Source: Pseudohalioglobus sediminis (GTDB taxonomy: Bacteria; Pseudomonadota; Gammaproteobacteria; Pseudomonadales; Halieaceae). From it: a stretch of DNA of 64,000 bases. Where the stretch lies: NCBI RefSeq assembly GCF_008370495.1, contig NZ_VTUX01000010.1, positions 124,001 through 188,000 of the forward strand. The letters are read 5' to 3'. The notes beneath the pieces are model-generated. The model was not told the DNA's origin. It saw only the letters and a list, made by a program, of their open reading frames with translations, and did no database searches. Shown piece by piece: positions 36,869-45,514 of this stretch (positions are counted from its first letter, which is position 1; every line of letters starts with the position of its first letter). Both the position numbers and the translations under genes were made by a program.

Positions 36869-38803
36869 ATGACAACGTTGTCAACGAATTCTTCGCGGGC
36901 CACGCGGGGGCTGGGGCTGGAATTGAATCAGGTGCAGACGGACGGCTGCAGCGAGCTCTGGCTGACGCTGCACAACTCCACCTCGAGGACACTGCGCAAC
37001 TGGGTGCTGCACTGCGACTTGCTGCGCGAGATCGAGCCGGGGCAAGACACCCGCATCCTCGGGCGGGTCGGCAGTCACATCCGCGTTACCAGTAGCCGCC
37101 ACCAGGATCTCACCGCGGGCGGCAGCGTCACGCTCTGCCTGCTGGGCGCAGCAGACCTGTTGCAACGGCATACAGACCTGCCTGCGGGCGTGTTCCTGGT
37201 AACCGGCGCTGAGACCCTGCCGGTGACACTGGCCTGCCCGCAATTCCCGCCGCGTCGTCAGCGCACGTCGACAACACCAGCGGTGTCCCCTGCGGCCCCA
37301 TCCGCGGTCTCCCCCGCCGGCGCCCTGGTGCCACCGCCTGCAAGGTCCTCCAGCCTGCCCGGCCACTGTGACTGGCCCGCGTCAGTCACTTTCGCCGCAG
37401 TATCCGCGGCGGCGCCTGCAGTGGCGTGGTTGCAGCATATGTTGGGGCAGGCTTGGACCCCGGCGGATAGCGAGGACGCCACCCTTGTATTCACCCTGGT
37501 CGATGACTTCGCGCAAGAGCAGTACCGCCTGCAGGTGATGCCCGGCGGTGTTACCGTGACCGCGTCGCATGCCGAGGGGTTTCTACGCGCCGCGGCCAGT
37601 CTGCTGCAGCTCCTGGACATGCGCCCGCCGGGCAGGGGTGACCTCTCCTGTCAGCAGATAGACGACGAACCCCGACACGCCTACCGCGGCCTGATGCTGG
37701 ACTGTGCCCGGCATTTTCACAGTGTGGACACGTTGCTCGAATTGCTGGACTGGATGGCCCTGTACAAGTTGAATTACTTCCACTGGCATCTCACCGACGA
37801 CGAGGCCTGGCGCCTGGAAATCAAGGCCTTCCCGCAGCTTACAGAGGCAGGTGCCTGGCGCGGTCACGCTGAAGTGCTGCCCCCGCAACTGGGTAGCGGT
37901 GCACAACGTTACGGCGGCTACTATTCCCGTGAAGATGTTACCCGGGTGGTGAACGCCGCAGCCGCGCGCGGCATTTGCGTTATCCCGGAAATCGATATTC
38001 CGGGGCACTGCCGGGCTGCCATCGCCTCGCTGCCGCAACTGCTGTGCGAGCCGGCCGACATATCGGCATACACCTCAGTACAGTTCTTTAACGACAATGT
38101 GCTGAACCCCGGCCTTCCCGGCACCTACGCATTCCTTGACGCGGTGCTGGATGAAGTCTGCGCGCTGTTCCCCGGCCCCTACGTGCATATGGGCGGCGAT
38201 GAAGTCCCCGCCGGTGCCTGGACAGGCTCACCCGCCTGCGCCCGGCTCATGGCCAGCGAGGGCTACAGCAACACGCGGGACCTGCAGGGGCACATCATGC
38301 GCGTAGCCCAGGAGCGACTGGCCGCCCGGGGACGCACGCTGATCGGCTGGGAAGAAGTGATTGAGAGCGGCTCGCTTGACGCGCGCACACCCGTTTGCGC
38401 CTGGACGGGCGCGGCCGCGGTAAGCCGTATTGCCGCCAGCGGCCATCCTGTAATCGGCTGCCCCGCGCCCTGGGCCTATCTCGACATGGCATGGAGCGCA
38501 GATGCCGACGAACCGGGCCTCTACTGGGCCGGCACAGCCGACCTGGAACAGTGCTTCCAGCATTTTTCCGCTCAGGGCGAACTGCACGCTCCCCTGTTCG
38601 GGGTGCAGGGAAATCTCTGGTGCGAGTTGATCGATGACCGGGAAAAACTGTGTTACATGCTGTTTCCACGCCTGTTCGCTATTGCCGAGTGGGGCTGGTG
38701 CGGCGCTACCGGGCAGGACTGGCCGGCTTTTCTGCAGCGCAGCCAGCAACAACACCAGTTACTGGCTGCGCGCGGCGTCCACGGCCGCGCAGTCAACGCC
38801 TAG
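36869..38803 (+). CDS. GH20 beta-N-acetylhexosaminidase, cytoplasmic type
   Basis: A protein of 644 residues (655 if started at the ATG at 36836). The ATG at 36869 has GAGG close upstream. Residues 10 to 135 form a CHB_HEX-like N-terminal domain, followed by a Pro/Ala-rich linker; the GH20 barrel starts near residue 265 (YRGLMLDCARHFHSVDTLLELLDWM). The catalytic Asp-Glu pair is in HMGGDEVP (D444 and E445), with HWHLTDDEAWR and GWEEVIESGSLD. There is no signal peptide, so it likely cleaves imported chitobiose or oligosaccharides in the cytosol. It ends four bases inside the convergent SSS transporter gene. Confidence 0.9.
   Translation: MTTLSTNSSRATRGLGLELNQVQTDGCSELWLTLHNSTSRTLRNWVLHCDLLREIEPGQDTRILGRVGSHIRVTSSRHQDLTAGGSVTLCLLGAADLLQRHTDLPAGVFLVTGAETLPVTLACPQFPPRRQRTSTTPAVSPAAPSAVSPAGALVPPPARSSSLPGHCDWPASVTFAAVSAAAPAVAWLQHMLGQAWTPADSEDATLVFTLVDDFAQEQYRLQVMPGGVTVTASHAEGFLRAAASLLQLLDMRPPGRGDLSCQQIDDEPRHAYRGLMLDCARHFHSVDTLLELLDWMALYKLNYFHWHLTDDEAWRLEIKAFPQLTEAGAWRGHAEVLPPQLGSGAQRYGGYYSREDVTRVVNAAAARGICVIPEIDIPGHCRAAIASLPQLLCEPADISAYTSVQFFNDNVLNPGLPGTYAFLDAVLDEVCALFPGPYVHMGGDEVPAGAWTGSPACARLMASEGYSNTRDLQGHIMRVAQERLAARGRTLIGWEEVIESGSLDARTPVCAWTGAAAVSRIAASGHPVIGCPAPWAYLDMAWSADADEPGLYWAGTADLEQCFQHFSAQGELHAPLFGVQGNLWCELIDDREKLCYMLFPRLFAIAEWGWCGATGQDWPAFLQRSQQQHQLLAARGVHGRAVNA
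36870..36883. promoter_or_regulatory. NagR operator 2, overlapping the hexosaminidase start
   Basis: A second perfect TGACAACGTTGTCA, 33 bases (about three helical turns) from operator 1. It includes part of the likely start codon ATG at 36869, so the repressor site is inside the 5' end of the gene. The spacing suits cooperative binding on one DNA face. Confidence 0.8.
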
Positions 38804-40914
38804 GGCGCTGCGACTCCGCGATCAATTCGCCCCATGCCCCGGACCATCCATGCCAGGGCAACGCTACAAAGCAACAGCAAACCAATCCCCTGGGCGTACT
38901 GCAGACGCAGCAAATATCCTACCCCGAACATACCGGCATAAATCGAACTACCGCCCAGCGCGAAATACCACAGGGATTCGCGAAAGCTGCGCTCCGGGGC
39001 GTAGCCCTCGGCATACTCGCGCCAGAAACCCATCGGCCGCGTCCTGGCCACAAAGCGGCGCAATTGCGCCGCCTCGACAGGTGCTGTGACCAGCGTCGCG
39101 ACCACCGAAGCCAGCGCAGAGACAAGTGAAATCCAGCAGATCACGTGCACGGCATGGCTGGCCATGAACGCAGGGAAAATCGAAATCTGTCCATCGGGTA
39201 GCAGTGCGTTCTGGCCGGCAATGTAGTTGGCCAGCGCCAGCACAAACCCGGTCAGCATACCGCTGATCTCCGTCCAGGCATTGGCTCGCCACCACAGCCA
39301 GCGCATCAGGTGAGGCAAGCCCAGGCCCGCCATCATGCCGCCGTACAACTCCCACATGGAACCAATATTATCCACCGTGCTCGCGACGACGATTGCCATC
39401 AGGGCGATCACCAGCGTGGCCAGCCGGCTCACCGTGGTGAGGTGCTGCTCGCTGGCCCGGGGGTTGATGAAGCGGTAGTAGAAATCGTTCGCCAGGTAGG
39501 ACGCGCCCCAGTTGATGTGTGTAGACACCGTGGACATGAACGCCGCCATCAGCGATGCCAGCATCAGGCCCATTAAGCCGGCGGGCAGCAATTCCCGGAT
39601 CATGGCCGGATAACTGCGCTCGCGATCTTCGCGGAACACGACGACGGTGGCCTCGTCTTCCGCCGCCACCGCGGCCGCGCTGAGCCCGTCGCGAGACAAC
39701 TGTCCCTCATCGCGATACAGCAATGCATACTCGGGGACACTGCAGGCATAGCGATTCTCCAGGCACTCACGCATCTCAAGGGTACAGGCCTGCTCCTGGT
39801 GCAGGCACTCGGTAAACTGGCGTGCAGCCAGGTCCACATCCGGTCGCGGGAAGATCACCAGCGCAGCGACCCCGGCGATGGCCCAGGGCCAGGAGCGCAA
39901 CATAAAATTGGCAAAGCTGTACCACAGCGCGCCCTTCTCCGCCTCGCCTCCGTCGCGTGCGGTATACAGGCGCTGGGCCGTGAACCCGGAGCCGTCAACA
40001 GTGCCGCTGGTCCACCACATCACACCCAGCGTCAGCACAAAAGCGGAAAACGGGATACCCAGAGACCCCACTACACCGTCACCAAAGTCCGGCACGAAAG
40101 CGGCAACCCTCTCATGAGTCAGGTAGGGTGTGCCATCAAGACTGGTCGCCGAACCATCGGAGGGATAGATTGCCGCCAGCCCATCCCACATCGCCTCCAA
40201 CCCGCCAAGGTGGGACACCGCGAGGACAGTAAGCAATACCGACATACACATCGCCAGCGCGAACTGGACCAGGTCGGTAATGATCACCGCGCGCATACCA
40301 CCGAGTGCAGAATAGGCCAGGGTGACGACAACGAGTACGGCGATGGTCAGGGTGTTATCGAAACTGCCAAACAGCAAGGCTTCCGGGTAGGCCGCCTCCA
40401 TCGCGCCATAGAGGCCGCTGCCCAGCAACCACTGCCAGTCCATGAATGATTCGGAAATCTTGCTCATGCCGGCAAAAACCCAGCCCAGGATCACGCAGTT
40501 CACCAGGGTGGCATTGATGAAGGCCTTGACCGAGCGCAAGGTCGCCGCGGCGGGACCGCCGTAGCGCAGCTCGGTGATCTCCACATCGGTGACCACGCCG
40601 GATGTACGCCACTTGCGTGCGAAAAACACCGTCATGGCAACGGAACCGAGCACCCCGCCCCACCAGAACCAGTTACCGGCAATACCATAGCGCGCGATCC
40701 AGCCGGTGATCGCCAGCGGCGTGTCGGACGCGAACGTGGTGGCCACGATCGAGGTGCCCAGCAGCCACCACTTCATTTTCCGACCGGCAGTAAAGAAGCC
40801 TTCAACGCCACCTTCACTGGCCTGGTCCTTGACCAGGAATCCAACCAGCAGTGATGCGCCCAACATGGCCGCGATCACCCACCAGTCCACTGGCGCCAGC
40901 ACGGTTTGTTCCAT
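38800..40914 (-). CDS. Sodium:solute symporter (SSS), probable amino sugar or chitooligosaccharide transporter
   Basis: A 704-residue membrane protein of the SSS family with about 14 transmembrane segments. The signatures are FFTAGRKMKWWLLGTSIVAT near residue 40 and YSALGGMRAVIITDLVQFAL near residue 205 (the SSS sodium-binding region), as well as LMLASLMAAFMSTVSTHINW. A soluble insertion at about residues 370 to 445 holds four cysteines (CLHQEQAC, ECLENRYAC). Its place between the hexosaminidase and the TonB receptor suggests it brings periplasmic GlcNAc or chitobiose into the cytosol; the substrate is inferred. ATG at 40914, and a terminator separates it from the receptor gene. Confidence 0.85.
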   Translation of the reverse strand: MEQTVLAPVDWWVIAAMLGASLLVGFLVKDQASEGGVEGFFTAGRKMKWWLLGTSIVATTFASDTPLAITGWIARYGIAGNWFWWGGVLGSVAMTVFFARKWRTSGVVTDVEITELRYGGPAAATLRSVKAFINATLVNCVILGWVFAGMSKISESFMDWQWLLGSGLYGAMEAAYPEALLFGSFDNTLTIAVLVVVTLAYSALGGMRAVIITDLVQFALAMCMSVLLTVLAVSHLGGLEAMWDGLAAIYPSDGSATSLDGTPYLTHERVAAFVPDFGDGVVGSLGIPFSAFVLTLGVMWWTSGTVDGSGFTAQRLYTARDGGEAEKGALWYSFANFMLRSWPWAIAGVAALVIFPRPDVDLAARQFTECLHQEQACTLEMRECLENRYACSVPEYALLYRDEGQLSRDGLSAAAVAAEDEATVVVFREDRERSYPAMIRELLPAGLMGLMLASLMAAFMSTVSTHINWGASYLANDFYYRFINPRASEQHLTTVSRLATLVIALMAIVVASTVDNIGSMWELYGGMMAGLGLPHLMRWLWWRANAWTEISGMLTGFVLALANYIAGQNALLPDGQISIFPAFMASHAVHVICWISLVSALASVVATLVTAPVEAAQLRRFVARTRPMGFWREYAEGYAPERSFRESLWYFALGGSSIYAGMFGVGYLLRLQYAQGIGLLLLCSVALAWMVRGMGRIDRGVAAP

Positions 40915-40948
40915 TGTTGTTCCTTTACCGTGAAAAACACAGCCTCAT

Positions 40949-40990
40949 AAAAAAAGGGCCGATACGCAAGTATTCCTCACATATCGACCC
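40949..40990 (-). terminator. Intrinsic terminator downstream of the TonB receptor
   Basis: On the minus strand GGGTCGATA (40990-40982) pairs with TATCGGCCC (40964-40956), followed by seven T residues to 40949. It sits between the receptor stop and the SSS start, so the receptor would have a separate transcript or reduced read-through. Confidence 0.75.
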
Positions 40991-41055
40991 TCAAAGGGTT
41001 ACAGAGATACCTCCTCACCCGACATGGGCGTCACCGCAACGCCCGACACACAACT

Positions 41056-43782
41056 CTAGAAGTGGTAGTTGAAGCCCACCGTGTAACGTGCACCGTTGTC
41101 GTACAGGCGCGCGCTGCGGCCGGTGTCGATGTGGTAGTGCTCCAGCTCTTCACCGGTGATGTTCACACCTTCAAAGACGATGTCCCAGTCGTTGTAAACG
41201 GTAAAGGTGATGCTGGTATCCAGCTGGCCGTAATCATCGATGTACATCTCCGAGCCAAACTCAGACAGGCCGTCATACCATTCGGTACGGTAGTTGTAGG
41301 ACAGGCGCGCGCTCATCCAGTCGTTCTCGTAGAAGCCGGTCAGGTTGGCCATATGCTCTGACGTGCCGCGCACCAGGCCAGACCCGGGGTTGTTCACCGG
41401 ATCGCGATCATCCTTGCTGTCGGCATCGGTGTAGGTGTAGTTGGCGATGACACCGAAGTTGCCGAAGTTCTGCTGGTAGCTGACCTCAAGGCCCTGAACT
41501 TCCGCGCCCTTGCCGTTCACCGGCTGCACGAACAACACGTCGACAAACTCGCCCTGCTTCTCGTCGAAGCGTTTCTCCACCGAGGTGCTGGAGATCACGG
41601 AGTCGCTGATGTCCTTGTTGAAGTAGGTGAATGCGAGCAATGCCTGATCCTGGAAGTACCACTCATAGGCCAGGTCAAACTGGTTCGCAGTTTCCGGGTC
41701 CAGCTCCGGGTTACCGCGGCTGCCGGTGCGGGTATCGGTATTGGCCGATTCCTGGTTGGCGATCTTCACGTAGTCAGGACGCGCCATCACCTTGGCGGCG
41801 GAGAAACGCAGGATACTGTCATCAGTGAGATCGAAGGCCACGTTCATGTTGGGCAGCACTTCTGTGTAGTCGTGGTCAATGGTTTCCTGACGCACGTTGA
41901 AGTCGCCGCGGGGATCGAGCAAATCCACCAGCAGCTGGTAGCCGCCGAGCTGGTCGATACTGGCGGCGAGCCAGTCACCGTCCCAGTTATAACCCTGCGA
42001 CGCGACCTCGGTCTGTACTACACGCACGCCGAAATTACCGCGGAAACCCTCGCCCTCAAATTCGAGCTGGCCGTACGCCGCGATAATCTCCTCGTTGACA
42101 TCCCAGGTATCGGGCAGGAAGAGAATGGTAGCGGCATTGGCATAGGCTTCGGCCGGGAAAATGACCGAGGCGGCCTTGCTCATATTCATCAGCGGGTAAG
42201 GTGCACCGGACTCGTTGCGTGCGTAGTCCGCCAGGGTGCCGGCATCGAGATTGCCGTACAGCCAGCGATCCCAGCCGGAGGTGTCCGAGCCGCCGCCATA
42301 TTCGGTGGCATCGTCAGAGTGCATGGCATCAGTCAACCAGTGGAAGCGTGTGCCGTTCTGGAACTGGCTCTTGTCGTGATCGCGATAATTCATGCCGGCC
42401 TTGATGCCGTTGAACACGCCCATTTCCAGGGGGAAGTCGAAGTCGACGGAGGCATAGTCCTCTTCATCTTCCATGATGCGCTTGTTTTCCATCATCCAGC
42501 CGAGGCCGCGGGTCACAAGCTGCTCATCACTTTCCACCTGTCCCTCGAAGAAGGGTGTGTGATTCAGGCCGCTGAAGCTGGAGCCGTCGAGGAAACGGTC
42601 AAAGCCATACTGGCGATCACTGGAGGTGCCGCCTTCCGCTTCGGTGTGGCCAACGCGCAGGTCCATGGACCAGGTCTCGAAATTGTGGCTGTACTGCAGG
42701 TCGATGGACTCTGTCTCGCTGTAGGACACGCGATCGATCACGTAATATTCGGCGTAGTTGTTGTCCACTTCACCTGCCACCACGCCGCTGCCAACGCGAC
42801 GTGCTGTGGCCGGGTCGATAGTGCCGCCGCCAGCCTGGCCATTGAACCACTCGTAACGGTTATAGTTGGTGTTGTCTGCATCCAGCTCCGAGTTGAGGTA
42901 GGTCAGGGTGAATTCGCCGGCATCCGTGGGGCGCCACTGGCCTGTGATCAGCGCGGTTTCACGCTCACGGTCCTGGGTGAAGTAGGCGTCACCGATTGCG
43001 CGCGGTGTCCACAGTGGGCCGAGGCCAAAGTCCTGGAACTGGTAGCCCAGCACTTCTGTTCCCTCGCGCAACACGGTGCGGTCCTGCTTGGTCAGGGAAA
43101 CGTTGATACCCAGGGTTTCGGCATCATTTTTCCAGGAGTACAGCGCGGACAGGTTCGGGTCCCACTCTTCGGAATTCTCGGAATAGATACCCTGGACCTG
43201 GACCACGCCACTGTTGGCTTCCATGTCCAGCGGCCTGCGCGTGCGCAACATGACAGTACCGCCAAGGGAACCTTCCTGGATGCTGGCTTCCGGTGTCTTG
43301 TAGACCTCAAGGGAGGACACGATAGTCGAGGGCAGCAGCGTGTAGTTGAAGGCACGCGAGGGATTGTCGAGCACGAACCAGTCCGCTGAAGCGACCGCCG
43401 CACCGTTGAGCAGGGTCCGGTTCTGGTCCGGGGAGGTGCCGCGCACGGCAATCTTCTCACCTTCACCAAAACCCCGTGTCACCGAAACACCGGTGATGCG
43501 CGACAGGGAATCAGCCACGTTCTTGTCGGGAAACTTACCGAGGTCCTCTGCGGTAATCGCATCGACAACGGCTCCGGCGTAACGCTTGGTTTCCAGGGAT
43601 TCCTGCAGGCTGCTGCGGATTCCGGTGACCACGACCTCTTCCAGTACCGCGGGTTCTTCCTGTTGCGCCTGCGCTGCAACAGAACCGACGACACCGGTCA
43701 GGGCCAATACGGCCAGTGAACTGTGCAGGAACGTGGTCTTGCTCCCGCTGAGCTTTCGAATGCTTGAATTGATGGTATTCAC
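41056..43782 (-). CDS. TonB-dependent outer-membrane receptor, NagR-regulated
   Basis: A 908-residue receptor. The start is GTG at 43782, with GAGGGA six bases upstream. The signal peptide ends near AAQAQQ. The TonB box region EEVVVTGIRSSLQESLETKR, the plug (DLGKFPDKNVADSLSRITGVSVTRG) and the barrel ending in RYTVGFNYHF (terminal Phe) are those of the TIGR01782-type receptors of polysaccharide users. Two NagR palindromes upstream, one overlapping a TTGACA -35, suggest uptake of chitooligosaccharides or GlcNAc across the outer membrane. Confidence 0.9.
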   Translation of the reverse strand: MNTINSSIRKLSGSKTTFLHSSLAVLALTGVVGSVAAQAQQEEPAVLEEVVVTGIRSSLQESLETKRYAGAVVDAITAEDLGKFPDKNVADSLSRITGVSVTRGFGEGEKIAVRGTSPDQNRTLLNGAAVASADWFVLDNPSRAFNYTLLPSTIVSSLEVYKTPEASIQEGSLGGTVMLRTRRPLDMEANSGVVQVQGIYSENSEEWDPNLSALYSWKNDAETLGINVSLTKQDRTVLREGTEVLGYQFQDFGLGPLWTPRAIGDAYFTQDRERETALITGQWRPTDAGEFTLTYLNSELDADNTNYNRYEWFNGQAGGGTIDPATARRVGSGVVAGEVDNNYAEYYVIDRVSYSETESIDLQYSHNFETWSMDLRVGHTEAEGGTSSDRQYGFDRFLDGSSFSGLNHTPFFEGQVESDEQLVTRGLGWMMENKRIMEDEEDYASVDFDFPLEMGVFNGIKAGMNYRDHDKSQFQNGTRFHWLTDAMHSDDATEYGGGSDTSGWDRWLYGNLDAGTLADYARNESGAPYPLMNMSKAASVIFPAEAYANAATILFLPDTWDVNEEIIAAYGQLEFEGEGFRGNFGVRVVQTEVASQGYNWDGDWLAASIDQLGGYQLLVDLLDPRGDFNVRQETIDHDYTEVLPNMNVAFDLTDDSILRFSAAKVMARPDYVKIANQESANTDTRTGSRGNPELDPETANQFDLAYEWYFQDQALLAFTYFNKDISDSVISSTSVEKRFDEKQGEFVDVLFVQPVNGKGAEVQGLEVSYQQNFGNFGVIANYTYTDADSKDDRDPVNNPGSGLVRGTSEHMANLTGFYENDWMSARLSYNYRTEWYDGLSEFGSEMYIDDYGQLDTSITFTVYNDWDIVFEGVNITGEELEHYHIDTGRSARLYDNGARYTVGFNYHF

Positions 43783-43827
43783 GGTATTCCCTCTTCGGCA
43801 CCTTGTTATATCCACGCCGCCCGTCTG

Positions 43828-43841
43828 AGACAACGTTGTCG
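43828..43841. promoter_or_regulatory. NagR operator, TonB receptor proximal
   Basis: The near-palindrome has the core GACAACGTTGTC at 43829-43840, flanked by A and G instead of T and A. It lies about 46 bases upstream of the receptor GTG, downstream of the predicted promoter start. Confidence 0.7.
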
Positions 43842-43847
43842 TGAGAT

Positions 43848-43876
43848 ACCCTAAAAGCCTGTGACAACGTTGTCAA
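43848..43876 (-). promoter_or_regulatory. TonB receptor promoter with embedded NagR operator
   Basis: Minus-strand TTGACA (43876-43871), a perfect -35, then a 17-base spacer and TAGGGT (43853-43848). The palindrome TGACAACGTTGTCA (43862-43875) covers the -35, and a second operator lies 34 bases away. This would be classic double-operator repression. Confidence 0.72.
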
Positions 43877-44032
43877 TGAATTTTTTTCAGGGTGCCCTCG
43901 GGCGCCGCCAACAGACCGCCAGAACGGGCAAGGCGGCAACGCTAACTGGCTGAAGTAGCTGGAAAAGTTATTTGACCCCACTCCTGTTTCGCGCAATCCT
44001 TCGCTATCAACAGCAACCCCGGATGACGGCTT

Positions 44033-45514
44033 ATGCAACAACTTTCTGGCCAGGATGCCATGTTCCTGCACGCGGAGATCGATGGTCTGCCACAACACAT
44101 CGGCGGTGTCAGCATCTACGATCAGTCCACCGCGCCTGGCGGCAAGGTCCGCTTCAAACAGATCCTGGACATGCTCGAGCGACGCCTGCACCTGTCACCG
44201 ATATTCCGTCGCAAACTGGCCTTTGTGCCGGGTGGCCTGGGGCGGCCTTACTGGGTGGAAGACCCGGACTTTGACCTGGAATACCACGTGCGCCACATTG
44301 CCCTGCCGAAGCCGGGCGACTGGCGCCAGTTGTGCATCCTGACCGCGCGCATTCACTCCATGCCGCTACGACGCGACAAGCCCATGTGGGAAATGTATGT
44401 GATCGAGGGGCTGAACAACGTCGAGGGCTATCCACGGGGCTGTTTCGGCCTCCTGCTCAAGGTGCACCACTGCGCGATGGACGGCGCCACCGGTACGCAA
44501 TTCATGAATATCGTCCACGACCTGACACCGGAGACCCGGGATCCCGGCAATCCACCGCCCTGGATCGTGGAACGCCCGTCAAAGGCGCGTATGCTGGGTC
44601 GCGCCTACCTGGATGCCTGGCGCAAACCGGGCCAGGCGCTCGATTTCATCAAGGAATCGATCCCCGCCGCCCTGCGCATCCGCCGCGGCAGCAAGGCCGG
44701 TTCTTTTCACTTCATCGAGGACAAGCCCACCACGCGCTTCCAGGGTAAGATTTCCCGACACCGGGTGGTTGGGGCAAGGAAGTTCGACTTCGAGCAGGTG
44801 CGGGAAATCAAGAACAGTGTACCGGGCGCCACCATCAACGACGCCATGCTGACCATCGTCTCCGGCGCCATGCGCCGTTACCTCGAGGACAAGGGTGAAC
44901 TACCGGATGAATCACTGGTGACCGGCTGCCCTATCGATGTGCGCTCGCCAGAGGAAAAGGCCGCCGGTGGCAATATGGTGGGCTTTATGAACGTGGCCCT
45001 GTGCAGTGACATCCTCGACCCGGCAGCGCGACTGGCAGCGATTCACGAGGAGTCACAGAACGCCAAGACCTATGCCGAAGCGCTGGGACCCCGCTTCGCC
45101 GTTGACCTCACCGATGTACTGCCGGGTAACGTGCTGTCCCTGGCCGTGCGCACGGCCTCCGCCACCGGCCTGTCAGAGGCCAGCGTGATGTTCAACACCA
45201 TCGTCACCAACGTCCCGGGGGCGCCCTACCAGTTGTACATGTGCGGGGCCGCCCTGGTGGACTCCATCAGCCTCGGGCCGCTGTTGCCGAATGTCGGCCT
45301 GTTCCAGATCGTGTACAGCTCGGTGCAGAACAAGAAGGGCAGCATCGTGCTGTCATTTACGGCTTGCCGGGAAATGATGCCCGACCCCGAATTCTATGCG
45401 AAATGCCTGCAGGCATCCTTTGATGAACTGTATGCGGCCACGGTCAGGAAAACGAAGAAGAAGAAAAAGCCTGCGGCAAAGAAAAAACGCAGTCGGACTA
45501 AAGGAACTGCTTGA
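44033..45514 (+). CDS. Wax ester synthase/diacylglycerol acyltransferase (WS/DGAT)
   Basis: A 493-residue acyltransferase of the WS/DGAT family, which joins acyl-CoA to fatty alcohols or diacylglycerol for storage lipids. The active-site motif is HHCAMDG (about residues 144 to 150), preceded by LLLKV; a second conserved region is TIVTNVPGAPYQLYMCGA. The C-terminus carries a lysine-rich tail (KKKKKPAAKKKRSR), unusual but seen in some family members. Its 3' end overlaps the ABC1 kinase by 17 bases in tail-to-tail orientation. Confidence 0.9.
   Translation: MQQLSGQDAMFLHAEIDGLPQHIGGVSIYDQSTAPGGKVRFKQILDMLERRLHLSPIFRRKLAFVPGGLGRPYWVEDPDFDLEYHVRHIALPKPGDWRQLCILTARIHSMPLRRDKPMWEMYVIEGLNNVEGYPRGCFGLLLKVHHCAMDGATGTQFMNIVHDLTPETRDPGNPPPWIVERPSKARMLGRAYLDAWRKPGQALDFIKESIPAALRIRRGSKAGSFHFIEDKPTTRFQGKISRHRVVGARKFDFEQVREIKNSVPGATINDAMLTIVSGAMRRYLEDKGELPDESLVTGCPIDVRSPEEKAAGGNMVGFMNVALCSDILDPAARLAAIHEESQNAKTYAEALGPRFAVDLTDVLPGNVLSLAVRTASATGLSEASVMFNTIVTNVPGAPYQLYMCGAALVDSISLGPLLPNVGLFQIVYSSVQNKKGSIVLSFTACREMMPDPEFYAKCLQASFDELYAATVRKTKKKKKPAAKKKRSRTKGTA

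Noticed and set aside
41872-43389. 505-codon plus-strand open frame opposite the TonB receptor
   Set aside because: Shadow of the receptor gene.
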